Shown here: positions 18,500 to 28,343 of the stretch, piece after piece
Layout: every line of letters begins with the position of its first letter
How positions within the stretch are numbered: position 1 is the stretch's first letter
Assembly (NCBI RefSeq): GCF_900107235.1
Contig: NZ_FNPF01000007.1
Span: 1 to 64,000 of the forward strand
Length of the DNA: 64,000 nucleotides
Direction: 5' to 3'
Source of the DNA: Citreimonas salinaria
GTDB lineage: Bacteria; Pseudomonadota; Alphaproteobacteria; Rhodobacterales; Rhodobacteraceae
Notes under the pieces: generated by a model
What the model saw: only the letters and a program-made list of their open reading frames with translations
What the model was told of the DNA's origin: nothing
Database searches by the model: none
Position numbers and translations under genes: made by a program

Positions 18500-19053
18500 G
18501 TCGGTCCCACCGCAGTACCGACATGGTGCTGACGCCGGAGGGGCTACGGTTTCGCGGGCGGCTCTGGCCCTGCACGATCGGGCGCGGCGGCGTGCGCGCC
18601 GACAAGCGCGAGGGCGACGGCGCGACGCCGGCGGGCGTGCACCGGATCGTGGGACTGCTCTACCGTCCCGACCGGATCGCGCGGCCCGCCGATTGGGCGG
18701 AGCCGATCGGGCCCTCGGACCTGTGGTCCGACGACGTGGACGACGAGGCGTACAACCTCATGGTCCGCGCGCCCTATGCCGGCAGCCACGAAATGCTGCG
18801 GCGCCCCGACCCGCTTTACGACCTGGTCATCCTGACCGACTGGAACTGGCCGCGCGCCGAGCGCGGGCGCGGCTCGGCCATCTTCCTGCACCGGTGGCGG
18901 AGGCCCGGCTTCCCTACGGCGGGCTGCGTCGCCTTCCGCCGCGATCACCTGCACCGGATCGCCGAACTGATCCATCCCGGCACACGCCTGATCGTGCCGC
19001 AGGCGCTGGACGGGCGTCGCGCCACGGGCGGCGCAGTGCGGCGCGGAGACTAG
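18496..19053 (+). CDS. L,D-transpeptidase (YkuD) family protein
   Basis: About 185 residues with a YkuD-like core: IGRGGVRADKREGDGATPAG at the N-terminal side and the active-site block IFLHRWRRPGFPTAGCVAF, with His and catalytic Cys. Such enzymes crosslink peptidoglycan or attach proteins to it, though this cytosolic-looking version has no signal peptide, so its location is unclear. A TTG start at 18496 overlaps the ribA stop as TTGA and gives the family N-terminus; ATG 18523 is an alternative. It converges on the GntR gene with a 4-bp overlap. Confidence 0.8.
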   Translation: MSRSHRSTDMVLTPEGLRFRGRLWPCTIGRGGVRADKREGDGATPAGVHRIVGLLYRPDRIARPADWAEPIGPSDLWSDDVDDEAYNLMVRAPYAGSHEMLRRPDPLYDLVILTDWNWPRAERGRGSAIFLHRWRRPGFPTAGCVAFRRDHLHRIAELIHPGTRLIVPQALDGRRATGGAVRRGD

Positions 19054-19694
19054 ATCCGGGCCAGCCGGGCCGCGCTCATCGAGATATGCGCGCGCCGGAT
19101 CAGCGCGGCCGCCTGCACGTCGCCGGCACGAAGCGCTTCATGGGTCTGGCGGATTTCCTCGGCAAAGATCGCGCATTCCTGCGCCAGGTCCATGTGCGCC
19201 ACCGCCTGCAGCCAGATCCGCGCCGTACGCAGATACAGCCGCTCGGCGACTTCGCGCAGCGCCGTGTTAGCGGTCAGCGACAGCCCGAAATCGTGGAATG
19301 CGCGGTTGAGTGTCGCGAACCCGCGCGCGTCGGGCGCGGCGGCCAGAGCCTCGCCCCGCGTCACGAAGCCTTGGACGCGGTCAACATGCGCCTGCGTCGG
19401 CTTGACCGGGTCCAGAACCGCCACCAGTTGCGTCAGTTCCAGCCGCAAGGCATAGACCTGCGCGAATTCCGTCGGGTCGAGATCCGTGACGATCGACCCC
19501 ACGCCGGACCGGACCGCCACGAGACCCTCGGCCTCGAGCCGCGCCAGAACGCGGCGGATGGGCGTGCGCGAGGTGCCGAACTCCTTCGCCAGCGCCTCTT
19601 CGGACAGACGGGTGCCCGGCGGCGCGTCCAGCAGGCAGATCCGGTCGCGCAACGTGGCGCAGATGCGGTCGAACCGGGCCGAGGCCTCGGTCAT
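19050..19694 (-). CDS. GntR-family regulator, FCD subfamily
   Basis: 214 residues. N-terminal winged helix (1-75): LSEEALAKEFGTSRTPIRRVLARLEAEGLV. C-terminal FCD ligand domain with the metal-binding pattern of FH (in NRAFHDFGL), later His residues in QTHEAL and RRAHIS. The ATG overlaps the stop of the M20 deacylase gene as ATGA, so it is co-translated with the M20/M24 pair and most likely controls them and the divergent ABC transporter in response to a carboxylated or amine substrate. Candidate operator at 22081-22094. Confidence 0.88.
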   Translation of the reverse strand: MTEASARFDRICATLRDRICLLDAPPGTRLSEEALAKEFGTSRTPIRRVLARLEAEGLVAVRSGVGSIVTDLDPTEFAQVYALRLELTQLVAVLDPVKPTQAHVDRVQGFVTRGEALAAAPDARGFATLNRAFHDFGLSLTANTALREVAERLYLRTARIWLQAVAHMDLAQECAIFAEEIRQTHEALRAGDVQAAALIRRAHISMSAARLARI

Positions 19695-20851
19695 GCGGCG
19701 AGGCTGCGGCGCAGCCCGTGCAGCATGTCGAGGCACGCCTGAAGCTGCGGACGCGAGATGTACTCGTCCGGCTTGTGCGCCTGCGCGATCGAGCCGGGGC
19801 CGCAGACTACGACGGACATGCCCATGCCCTGGAACAGCCCGGCCTCTGTGCCGAAGGGCACGGTGTGCGCGTCCATGTCGCCGGTCAGCTCGCGCACCAG
19901 GTCGCGCGCGGCGTTCTCGGTCATCGGCTCGAGGCCGACGACCTCGCCGATCACCTCGGTGGTGATGTCGGCCCAAGGCGACACCGCGCGCATCGCCGGC
20001 AGCAGGTCGTGCTCAACCAGTTGGGCCAGCTGCTCCTTGACGAACTCTGCGTCGCCGTATTGCGACGGGCGCATCTCCCATTCCACCTCGGCCTTGCCGG
20101 GGATGACGTTGTGCGCGACGCCGCCGTGCAGCCGGCCCACGTTCACGGTGGTCCAGGGCGGATCGAAGGGCGTGTCGCGCGGCGCGCGGTGCTTCAGCTC
20201 CTCGGCCAGCTCCATCAGGCGATTGACGTAGCGCACGGCGTAGAGCACCGCGTTCACGCCCCGGTCGGGGGCCGAGCCGTGGCCCTCCAGCCCGGTGAAG
20301 CGCGCCGTGTACTCGCAGCAGCCCTTGTGCCCCTCGATGATCTGCATGGTCGTCGGCTCGCCCACGATGGCGATCGACGGCCGGATTCCGCGCGCCTGAA
20401 GCTGCGGCACGAGCTGCCGCGCGCCCAGACAGCCGACCTCTTCGTCGTGGGTGAAGCAGAAGTGCACCGGGCGCTTCAGCGTCTGTGCTGCGAAATGCGG
20501 CGCCATGGCGATGCTGGCGGCGATGAAGCCCTTCATGTCGCAGGTGCCGCGGCCATACAGCAGGTCGTCGCGCCGGGTCAGCGCGAACGGGTCCATCGAC
20601 CAGTCCTGATCTGCCACGGGCACCACGTCGGAATGGCCCGACAGCACGATGCCGCCGTCGCCCTCGGGGCCGATCGTGCCCCACAGGTTGGCCTTGCCGC
20701 CGGTCTCGTCGCGGAAGATCTCGACGCGGGCGCCGCTGTCCTCCAGCCGTTCGGCCATGTGCTCGATCAGGGCGATGTTGGGCTCGGCCGAGACGGTGGG
20801 ATATGCGACGATGTCGCCAAGGATGGACTCGGTCGCGTCGAGGTCGCTCAC
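19691..20851 (-). CDS. M20 family deacylase, ArgE/acetylornithine deacetylase type
   Basis: 386-residue Zn-dependent hydrolase: metal and catalytic motifs are LSGHSDVVPV (His, Asp), GRGTCDMKG (Asp), HDEEVGCLGA (Glu-Glu), VGEPT, and a late AHKPDEYIS (His). Closest pattern is ArgE, which removes acetyl from N-acetylornithine. Its place between a GntR gene and an ectoine-hydrolase-like gene, away from arg genes, suggests a catabolic N-acyl-amino acid instead. I start at the GTG (20849-20851), which overlaps the M24 stop as GTGA; an upstream ATG would overlap that gene by 60 bp. Confidence 0.88.
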   Translation of the reverse strand: MSDLDATESILGDIVAYPTVSAEPNIALIEHMAERLEDSGARVEIFRDETGGKANLWGTIGPEGDGGIVLSGHSDVVPVADQDWSMDPFALTRRDDLLYGRGTCDMKGFIAASIAMAPHFAAQTLKRPVHFCFTHDEEVGCLGARQLVPQLQARGIRPSIAIVGEPTTMQIIEGHKGCCEYTARFTGLEGHGSAPDRGVNAVLYAVRYVNRLMELAEELKHRAPRDTPFDPPWTTVNVGRLHGGVAHNVIPGKAEVEWEMRPSQYGDAEFVKEQLAQLVEHDLLPAMRAVSPWADITTEVIGEVVGLEPMTENAARDLVRELTGDMDAHTVPFGTEAGLFQGMGMSVVVCGPGSIAQAHKPDEYISRPQLQACLDMLHGLRRSLAA

Positions 20852-22044
20852 GGCTTGACGTACATCTTTCTCGGCCTGTCGCAGAAGCATTCGGCGGCTC
20901 CGTTTTCGGTGATCAGGATGGATTCGGTGATCTCGAGCCCCCAGTCGGACATCCACAGGCCGGGCATGAAGTGGAAGGTCATGCCGGGCTCCAGGATGGT
21001 CTCGTCCTCCGCGCGCAGCGAGATCGTGCGCTCGCCCCAGTCCGGCGGATAGCTCAGCCCGATCGGATAGCCGCAGCGCGCGCCGCGCTCGATCCCGGCG
21101 CGCTCCAGCGGCGCGGCCAGCGCCTCGGCGATGTCGCGGGCGCGGTTGCCGGCGCGCGCGGCGTCCAGCCCAGCCTCCAGCCCCTCGACCAGCGCCGCCT
21201 CGGCGCTCCGGAAGATGTCGGGGGGCTCGCCGAGGAAGATCGTCCGGCAGAACGGCGCGTGATAGCGGCGGTAGCAGCCGGAGATTTCGAAGAACGTGGC
21301 CTCGCCCTTCTGGAAGGGACGTCCGTCCCAGGTCAGGTGCGGTGCTGCGGCGTCCGATCCCGATGGCAGAAGCGGCACGATCGAGGCATAATCGCCCCAG
21401 TCGTCGTCGATGCCCATGATCGCGTCGCGCTGGATCTCGGCGACGACCTCGTTCTTCGGCACACCGGGCTCGACGCGCTCCATCAGGCCGTCGACGATCT
21501 TTTCCGAGATCGCCGCGGCCTTGCGCATGTAGACCAGTTCCTCGTCCGACTTGATGCCGCGCTGCCAGTTCACCAGCGCGGTCGCGTCGATCAGCTTGGC
21601 GCCGGGTAGGGCGTCGTGCAGCGCCATGTAGGCCCGCGCCGAGAAGTAGTAGTTCTCCATCTCGACGCCCAGCCGCGTGGTGCCCAGCCCCATGCCGATC
21701 AGCCGCTGCGCGAGGTCGTCCATCGGGTGACGCTCGGTCGATTGCACGTAGTTGTCTGCATAGCCGATCACCCGGTCGTCGCCCATCCACACGGTGCGCA
21801 CGGCGCCGTTGGCGTCTTGGTTGCGCCCCCACCAGACGGGGTCCGCATCGTGGAACACCAGCACTCCTTGGTGGACGTAGAAGGACCAGCCGTCATAGCC
21901 GGTGATCCACGCCATGTTGGACGGATCGGTGACGAAGAGGACCTCGATGCCGGCGCGGTCCATGGCGGCGCGCACAAGCGCCAGCCGGCGCTCGAACTCG
22001 GCATCCGTGAACGGCAGGTTCTTCTCAAATCGATGGTAGCGCAT
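20848..22044 (-). CDS. doeA: M24-family hydrolase, ectoine hydrolase (DoeA/EutD)-like
   Basis: 398 residues, pita-bread fold of creatinase/prolidase. The segments ITGYDGWSFYVHQGVLVF, PVWWGRNQDANGA, YVQSTERHP, EISGCYRRYHAPFCRTIFLG and YPIGLSYPPDWGERTISLR match my memory of ectoine hydrolase DoeA/EutD, which opens ectoine to N-acetyl-diaminobutyrate. In known operons the next step uses DoeB/EutE, an aspartoacylase-type enzyme; here an M20 deacylase follows instead, so the substrate may differ. ATG at 22044. First gene of the M24-M20-GntR unit, divergent from the ABC transporter. The symbol is by similarity only. Confidence 0.75.
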   Translation of the reverse strand: MRYHRFEKNLPFTDAEFERRLALVRAAMDRAGIEVLFVTDPSNMAWITGYDGWSFYVHQGVLVFHDADPVWWGRNQDANGAVRTVWMGDDRVIGYADNYVQSTERHPMDDLAQRLIGMGLGTTRLGVEMENYYFSARAYMALHDALPGAKLIDATALVNWQRGIKSDEELVYMRKAAAISEKIVDGLMERVEPGVPKNEVVAEIQRDAIMGIDDDWGDYASIVPLLPSGSDAAAPHLTWDGRPFQKGEATFFEISGCYRRYHAPFCRTIFLGEPPDIFRSAEAALVEGLEAGLDAARAGNRARDIAEALAAPLERAGIERGARCGYPIGLSYPPDWGERTISLRAEDETILEPGMTFHFMPGLWMSDWGLEITESILITENGAAECFCDRPRKMYVKP

Positions 22045-22432
22045 CGCGGCCTCTGAGTGTTTTGCCCTTCCAGCTATCTCAGCTGTACACAGCTCTGGCT
22101 GTCCGAAAGCGACATCGGGGCGACGCCAATGGAAAAGCCGCCGGGTTTTCAGGCGCCTTTTGCGGAACTGTGCACAACGCACGACCGGCAGGCCGTCCCG
22201 CGAACGCGCCCGGATCCAGCCGGTCCGTCGGGCAACCGGCCTGGCCCGACTGTCCGAAAGAAGGCTTTTGGCCGGGTGATCCTCCTGCTTCGTGCCCGAA
22301 ATCTGCCCGAATGTCCCGAATGCCGGCGTCTGCATGGCGAAAATCATGCTAACGGTTGAAACGCGGGCGCGGACAGGCTCTACTATGGGCCAATCGCGGC
22401 ACCAGACCGCAGACCATCACAGGGAGCCTGCC
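22045..22432. other. 388-bp divergent promoter region
   Basis: Separates the M24 gene (minus) from the ABC transporter (plus) and should hold both promoters. I see two related palindromic sites (22081-22094 and about 22168-22177) and no gene; open frames here have no ribosome site or recognisable product. Confidence 0.6.
22081..22094. promoter_or_regulatory. candidate operator of the GntR regulator
   Basis: AGCTGT-AC-ACAGCT, a perfect 6-bp inverted repeat with a 2-bp centre, 37 bp upstream of the M24 start. A related site, CTGTGCACAA, is at 22168-22177. GntR/FCD factors bind short palindromes of this kind around the start of the gene they control. Confidence 0.45.
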
Positions 22433-23536
<1,104 letters not shown>

Positions 23537-23651
23537 GATCCATTTGCCGCGCGCTTCGTAATCGGACGCGCACGGTCAAATTGAGGGTCGGCCGTCTCTA
23601 CCCGTGACCCGGCCCCACCAATCCGCCAAACGGGTGACTAGGGAGTATGAA

Positions 23652-24773
23652 ATGAAACTGACCAAGACGCTTCTTGCGACAACGGCTCTGACCGTCGCTG
23701 CTGCCGGCGCGAACGCCGAAAGCCATGTCGAGATGGCCGACAGCATGACGATAGTCAGCTGGGGCGGCGCCTATCAGGAAAGCCAGCTCAAGGCCTATGT
23801 CGAGCCTTATATGGAGCAGAACCCCGGCGTCAGCGTCACCTGGGACGAAAGCTCGCCCGAGGCCGTCGCCAAGCTGCGCGCGATGGACGAGGCCGGCAAC
23901 ATCACCTGGGATCTCGTGGACGTGACCGCGGCCGACGCCATGCGCCTGTGCGACGAGGGCCTGGCGATGGAAGTCGACCATGACGAGATCCTCGCCGAGG
24001 CGCCGGACGGCACGCCCGCCACCGAGGATTTCGGTGACATGATCGTGTCCGACTGCTTCGTTCCGCAGATTGCCTACTCGATCACCAACGCCTACCGCAC
24101 CGACGTCGACGAGTGGGAAGGCCGCACCCCCGAGGACATCTGCGCGCTGTTCGACACCGAGAATTTCCCGGGCAACCGCACGCTCGAGCGTCGCCCGATC
24201 AACAACATGGAATGGGCCCTGATGTGCGACGGCGTCGCCTTCGAGGACATCTATGACGTTCTCGAGACCGAGGAAGGTCAGCAGCAGGCGCTGGACAAGC
24301 TGGACACGATCAAGGACCAGACGATCTGGTGGACCTCGGCCGCGGAAAGCATCCAGACCCTGGCGGACGCGGAAGCGGTCATCGGCTCGTCCTATAACGG
24401 GCGCTTCTTCTCGGCGATCGTCGAGCAGGACCAGCCGCTCGAGATGCTGTGGGACGCGCAGGTCTACGACATCGACGGCTGGATCATCCCCGAGGGCCTC
24501 TCGGACGAGAAGCTGGCCCGGGTCGAGCACTTCCTCAAATTCGCCACCGACACGCAGCGCCTGGCGGACCAGGCCAAGTACATCTCGTACGGCCCCGCGC
24601 GCGCATCCTCGGTGCCGCTGGTGTCGACCCACGCGGAACTGGGGATCGAGATGGCGCCGCACATGCCGACCAACCCGGACAACTCGGACAACGCCTTCGT
24701 GCAGAACTACGAGTGGTGGGCGGATTACCGCGACGACATCGACGCCAAGTTCCAGGCGTGGCTGGCACGCTGA
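23652..24773 (+). CDS. potD: periplasmic binding protein, spermidine/putrescine type
   Basis: 373 residues with a signal peptide (MKLTKTLLATTALTVAAAGANA, cleavage near residue 22). The mature part is a cluster D/F-type binding protein: MTIVSWGGAYQESQLKAY, ITWDLVDVTAADAMRLCDEGLA, VIGSSYNGRF, and WIIPEG are typical of extracellular polyamine-type binders. It recruits substrate for the adjacent permeases. GGGAG is 6 bases before the ATG. It is acidic, as usual for a salt-adapted periplasm. A strong hairpin follows the gene. Confidence 0.9.
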   Translation: MKLTKTLLATTALTVAAAGANAESHVEMADSMTIVSWGGAYQESQLKAYVEPYMEQNPGVSVTWDESSPEAVAKLRAMDEAGNITWDLVDVTAADAMRLCDEGLAMEVDHDEILAEAPDGTPATEDFGDMIVSDCFVPQIAYSITNAYRTDVDEWEGRTPEDICALFDTENFPGNRTLERRPINNMEWALMCDGVAFEDIYDVLETEEGQQQALDKLDTIKDQTIWWTSAAESIQTLADAEAVIGSSYNGRFFSAIVEQDQPLEMLWDAQVYDIDGWIIPEGLSDEKLARVEHFLKFATDTQRLADQAKYISYGPARASSVPLVSTHAELGIEMAPHMPTNPDNSDNAFVQNYEWWADYRDDIDAKFQAWLAR

Positions 24774-24813
24774 GCGCGCCCGGCCGGGCCTGATGCCCGG
24801 CGCCAACGACACC

Positions 24814-24840
24814 GGCAGAGCGGGTTCCGCCCGCTCTGCC
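24814..24840 (+). promoter_or_regulatory. intercistronic hairpin after the binding protein gene
   Basis: GGCAGAGCGGG-TTCCG-CCCGCTCTGCC, an 11-bp perfect stem, 41 bp after the potD-type stop, with no T-run. Hairpins in this position commonly stabilise the upstream mRNA so that binding protein exceeds permease; inferred. Confidence 0.6.
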
Positions 24841-24956
24841 CACCAACAAGCTTCGCCGACGAGCCCAGCGGCATCGCCGGGGGCAGCGGACGGACGGGCA
24901 GGTGACCCGCACCGCGTCGAAGGACGGGGCGGAGCGCGGACAGGGAAAGGGATGGC

Positions 24957-25244
24957 ATGCCCAAGGGCTACATCATCGGCCACATCACGGTGCACGACCC
25001 GCAGGCCTATCGCGAATACATCGAGCGCGACACGCCGCTGCTGCAATCCTATGGCGCGAAGTTCCTCGTGCGCGGGGGGCAGTCCGAGACCCCCGAGGGC
25101 GAGACGCAGGAGCGTCACGTGGTCATTGAATTTCCCGACTACGAGACCGCGCGCCGCGCCTACCACGACCCCGAATACCAGGAGATCGCCGAGATCCGAC
25201 GCCGGACCGCGACCTCCACGATCATCCTAGTCGAGGGCACCTGA
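24957..25244 (+). CDS. DUF1330 protein inside the ABC operon
   Basis: 95 residues, a ferredoxin-like alpha/beta-barrel-dimer fold: KGYIIGHITVHDPQAYREYI at the start and the family motif VVIEFPDYETARRAYHDPEYQ. DUF1330 proteins have no settled function. It sits 3 bases before the first permease gene and is surely co-transcribed, so it may act on the transported compound or its product. ATG at 24957, no signal peptide, therefore cytoplasmic. Confidence 0.85.
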   Translation: MPKGYIIGHITVHDPQAYREYIERDTPLLQSYGAKFLVRGGQSETPEGETQERHVVIEFPDYETARRAYHDPEYQEIAEIRRRTATSTIILVEGT

Positions 25245-25247
25245 GCC

Positions 25248-27032
25248 ATGAGCGACGCCACCTCCAACGCCAACACCATCGACGCGCCGACGCCCGAGAA
25301 GGGCATTGCCGCGGCCGAGGCGAAGAACAACCCGGTGCTCGCGGCCGACGGCACGCCGCTCAAGAAGTCTCTGCGGCGCGCGCTGCGCGCGCAGAAGCTG
25401 CGGGCGCTGATGCTGATCGCGCCGCTGCTGATCTTCGTGCTGGTGACCTTCATCGCGCCGATCCTCGACATGCTGTTCCGCTCGATCGAGAACCAGATCG
25501 TGTCCGACACGCTGCCGCGCACCACTTCCCAGCTGTCCGAATGGGACCCGGCCACCGACGAGCTGCCGCCCGAGGCGGTCTACGAGGCATTCTACTACGA
25601 CCTGTTCGCGGCTGTCGAAGCCCGGCAGCACACCCGCCTCGGCCAGCGTCTGAACTACGAGAACACCGGCGTGTCCTCTCTGTTCCGCGGCTCCGGCCGG
25701 GACCTCGACGACTTCCGCGAGGACCAGGTCGAGTACATCGAGGATTTCTCGCCCGAGTGGGAAGATGCCGGCTACTGGCTGTCGCTGATGTCCGGCGAGG
25801 GCGGCGAGGATTTCCTGGATACCCGCCGCGACGCCATCCTTGCCCTGATCCGCGAAAGCAAGCGCAGCCCGCTGGGCGACCTGTGGTGCGCCACGATCGC
25901 CACCTGCGCGACCGCGCCCGAGGATATCGACATCGGGTACACCCCCTCGGCGGAGGTCATCGACCTGCTGCCTCGCACGTCCGAGGCCTACGCCGACTTC
26001 GCGCTGATCACCGTGCTCGAGGAAGAGGACAGCATCGCCGAGGAAGAGCCGTGGGAAGCGGTCTACGTGGCGCTCGCCCAGGATCTGGCCGAGACACCCG
26101 AGTCCGAGCTGGCCGCGTTTTCCGGACCCCAGGCGCAGGCGCTGGTGGACCTGAAGGCCGGCCTTGCCGACGTCGAGGCGCAAAGCTTCCGCGACCTTTT
26201 CGCGCAGTCGGACGACGATTGGGTCACACCAAGCCCGTGGCGCACGATCCAGACCTACGCGCCCGCCTACACGACCGGGTACTTCCTGAACGCCGCGGAC
26301 ATGCAGAAAACCCCCGACGGCCCGGAATTCCGCCCGGAGAACGAGCGCATCTACGGCCTGTTGCTGCAGCGGACGATGTTCCTGTCGCTGACGATCACGT
26401 TCAGCTGCATCCTGCTGGGCTACCCGATCGCCTACCTGCTGTCGAACTTGCCGATGCGCACTGCGAACCTGCTGATGATCCTCGTGCTGCTGCCGTTCTG
26501 GACCTCGCTTCTGGTGCGCACCAGCGCCTGGAAGGTCATGCTGCAGCAGCAGGGCGTGATAAACGACGTGCTGGTCTGGCTGGGCCTGGTGGGTGACGGC
26601 AGCCGGCTCGTGATGATCAACAACCAGTTCGGCACGATCGTTGCGATGACGCACATCCTGCTGCCGTTCATGATCCTGCCGATGTATTCCGTGATGTCGA
26701 CGATCCCGCCCAGCTACGTGCGCGCCGCGAAGTCGCTGGGCGCGACCAACTGGACGACGTTCTGGCGGGTCTACTTCCCGCAATCGGTGCCGGGGATCGG
26801 CGCGGGGTCGATCCTGGTCTTCATCCTGTCGATCGGCTACTACATCACGCCCGAGATCGTCGGGGGCACGACCGGCACGTTCATCTCGAACCGCATCGCC
26901 TACCACATCTCGTCCTCGCTCAACTGGGGCCTCGCGGCCGCGCTCGGCTCGATCCTTCTGGTCGTGGTGCTGGCGCTTTACTGGGCCTATGACAGGATCG
27001 TGGGCATCGACAACGTGAAGCTGGGGGGCTGA
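25248..27032 (+). CDS. potB: ABC transporter permease (PotB type) with a large insert
   Basis: 594 residues, about twice the usual PotB. A charged N-terminus (1-50) precedes the first membrane helix (about 56-78). Then about 290 mostly acidic, soluble residues (80-365) intervene before the standard permease core: YGLLLQRTMFLSLTITFSCILLG onward, with the EAA-like loop AAKSLGATNWTTFWRVYFPQS near 495-515. By topology the insert should face the periplasm, where it could help dock the binding protein; inference. Starts 3 bases after the DUF1330 stop. Confidence 0.88.
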   Translation: MSDATSNANTIDAPTPEKGIAAAEAKNNPVLAADGTPLKKSLRRALRAQKLRALMLIAPLLIFVLVTFIAPILDMLFRSIENQIVSDTLPRTTSQLSEWDPATDELPPEAVYEAFYYDLFAAVEARQHTRLGQRLNYENTGVSSLFRGSGRDLDDFREDQVEYIEDFSPEWEDAGYWLSLMSGEGGEDFLDTRRDAILALIRESKRSPLGDLWCATIATCATAPEDIDIGYTPSAEVIDLLPRTSEAYADFALITVLEEEDSIAEEEPWEAVYVALAQDLAETPESELAAFSGPQAQALVDLKAGLADVEAQSFRDLFAQSDDDWVTPSPWRTIQTYAPAYTTGYFLNAADMQKTPDGPEFRPENERIYGLLLQRTMFLSLTITFSCILLGYPIAYLLSNLPMRTANLLMILVLLPFWTSLLVRTSAWKVMLQQQGVINDVLVWLGLVGDGSRLVMINNQFGTIVAMTHILLPFMILPMYSVMSTIPPSYVRAAKSLGATNWTTFWRVYFPQSVPGIGAGSILVFILSIGYYITPEIVGGTTGTFISNRIAYHISSSLNWGLAAALGSILLVVVLALYWAYDRIVGIDNVKLGG

Positions 27033-27035
27033 GGC

Positions 27036-28229
27036 ATGTCGGACACCGTCGTCATAACGGAAACGAAAACGCTGCCCTATTCCTTCACGCTGCCTGTCGT
27101 GGGCGGCGCGGGGGCCTTCTTCGGGCTCTTCGTCGGCACCGCGCAGGGTTCGGGCCTGCTGGGCGTCGTGATCGGCTTCGTCCTGTGCGCCGCGCTGGCA
27201 TGGGTTGCGCTGAGTCTGGCCGGGGTCAAGAACGAGAAAGGCTTCAAGTGGGGTTGCATCGCGCTGTTCCTCGTCGCCGGCTTCCTCGTCGGCGGCGCAC
27301 CCGGCCTGGTCCTCGGGGGACTGTTCGGGTGGTTCCTCGGGTGGTTCATCTACTGGATCGGCCGCGGTCGCTACCGGATGTTCCTGCCACCCTACCTGAC
27401 CGGCGGGCAGGTCCTGTGGCATTACAGCTTCAGGGTGATCTGCGGCGCGATCTTCGTCTTCCTGATCACGCCGATCCTCGTGGTCATGCCTCTGAGCTTC
27501 AACGCCGAGAACTTCTTCACCTTCACGCCGGAAATGCTGTCCTTCGACCCGGCCGGGTATTCGCTGCGCCACTATCGCGACTTCTTCAGCTCCGCCGAGT
27601 GGCAGCAGGCGCTGCGCAACTCGCTGATGATCGCGCCGGTGGCGACGCTTCTCGCCGTGGGCTTCGGCACGCTGGCGGCCATCGGCCTCAGTCAGCCGCA
27701 CGTCCCGTTCCGGCAGGCGATCATGGCCATCCTGATCTCGCCGATGATCGTGCCGCTGATCATCTCGGCTGCGGGGATGTACTTCTTCTACTCGCGCATC
27801 GGGCTTCAGGGCACCTATGTCGGCGTGGTCCTGGCGCATGCGGCGCTGGGCATTCCCTTCGTCATCATCACCGTCACCGCCACTCTGGTGGGCTTCGACC
27901 GGTCGCTGACGCGGGCGGCGGCGAACATGGGCGCGAACCCGGTCACGACGTTCTTCCGGGTGCAGATGCCGCTGATCCTGCCGGGCGTGATCTCGGGCGG
28001 GCTGTTCGCCTTCATCACCTCGTTCGACGAGGTGGTCGTGGTGCTGTTCGTGGGCTCGGCCAACCAGCAGACGTTGCCGTGGCAGATGTTCACGGGCCTG
28101 CGCGAACAGATCTCGCCCACGATCCTGGCGGTCGCGACAATCCTCGTCGGCATCTCGATCGTGCTGTTGACAACGGTCGAGCTTCTGCGCCGCCGGTCCG
28201 AGCGTCTGCGCGGCCTGTCGCCGGGCTGA
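27036..28229 (+). CDS. potC: ABC transporter permease (PotC type) with extra N-terminal helices
   Basis: 397 residues. The last 260 form the PotC-type core with the EAA loop AAANMGANPVTTFFRVQMPLI and about six membrane segments. The first 130 residues add a Gly-rich hydrophobic region with about four predicted helices (LPVVGGAGAFFGLFVG, LLGVVIGFVLCAALAWVAL, CIALFLVAGFLVGGAP, LGGLFGWFLGWFIYWIG), absent from ordinary PotC. It starts 3 bases after the previous stop, and a terminator follows. Together with the enlarged PotB partner this marks a distinct transporter subtype. Confidence 0.88.
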   Translation: MSDTVVITETKTLPYSFTLPVVGGAGAFFGLFVGTAQGSGLLGVVIGFVLCAALAWVALSLAGVKNEKGFKWGCIALFLVAGFLVGGAPGLVLGGLFGWFLGWFIYWIGRGRYRMFLPPYLTGGQVLWHYSFRVICGAIFVFLITPILVVMPLSFNAENFFTFTPEMLSFDPAGYSLRHYRDFFSSAEWQQALRNSLMIAPVATLLAVGFGTLAAIGLSQPHVPFRQAIMAILISPMIVPLIISAAGMYFFYSRIGLQGTYVGVVLAHAALGIPFVIITVTATLVGFDRSLTRAAANMGANPVTTFFRVQMPLILPGVISGGLFAFITSFDEVVVVLFVGSANQQTLPWQMFTGLREQISPTILAVATILVGISIVLLTTVELLRRRSERLRGLSPG

Positions 28230-28254
28230 CGCGGCAGGCTTTCCGGCCATTCTG

Positions 28255-28294
28255 GGGCCGTGCGGTGGAGATACCGCGCGGCCCTTCATTTTTT
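28255..28294 (+). terminator. rho-independent terminator of the ABC operon
   Basis: GGGCCGTGCGGT (28255-28266) pairs with ACCGCGCGGCCC (28273-28284) with one G-T pair, followed by TTCATTTTTT. It is 26 bp after the last permease gene. Confidence 0.85.
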
Positions 28295-28343
28295 CCTAAA
28301 CCTTCCGTCGGATTGTGCGGCAACCCGTTTGAACGAGGACAGC

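Noticed and set aside
18496-18522. ATG 18523 as the L,D-transpeptidase start
   Set aside because: Kept only as an alternative: the TTG at 18496 overlaps the ribA stop and supplies the few residues usually found before the VLTP segment.
25227-28289. 1020-codon open frame on the minus strand
   Set aside because: Antisense to both permease genes; the composition (Arg/Asp/Gln/His-rich) is an artefact of high GC third positions.
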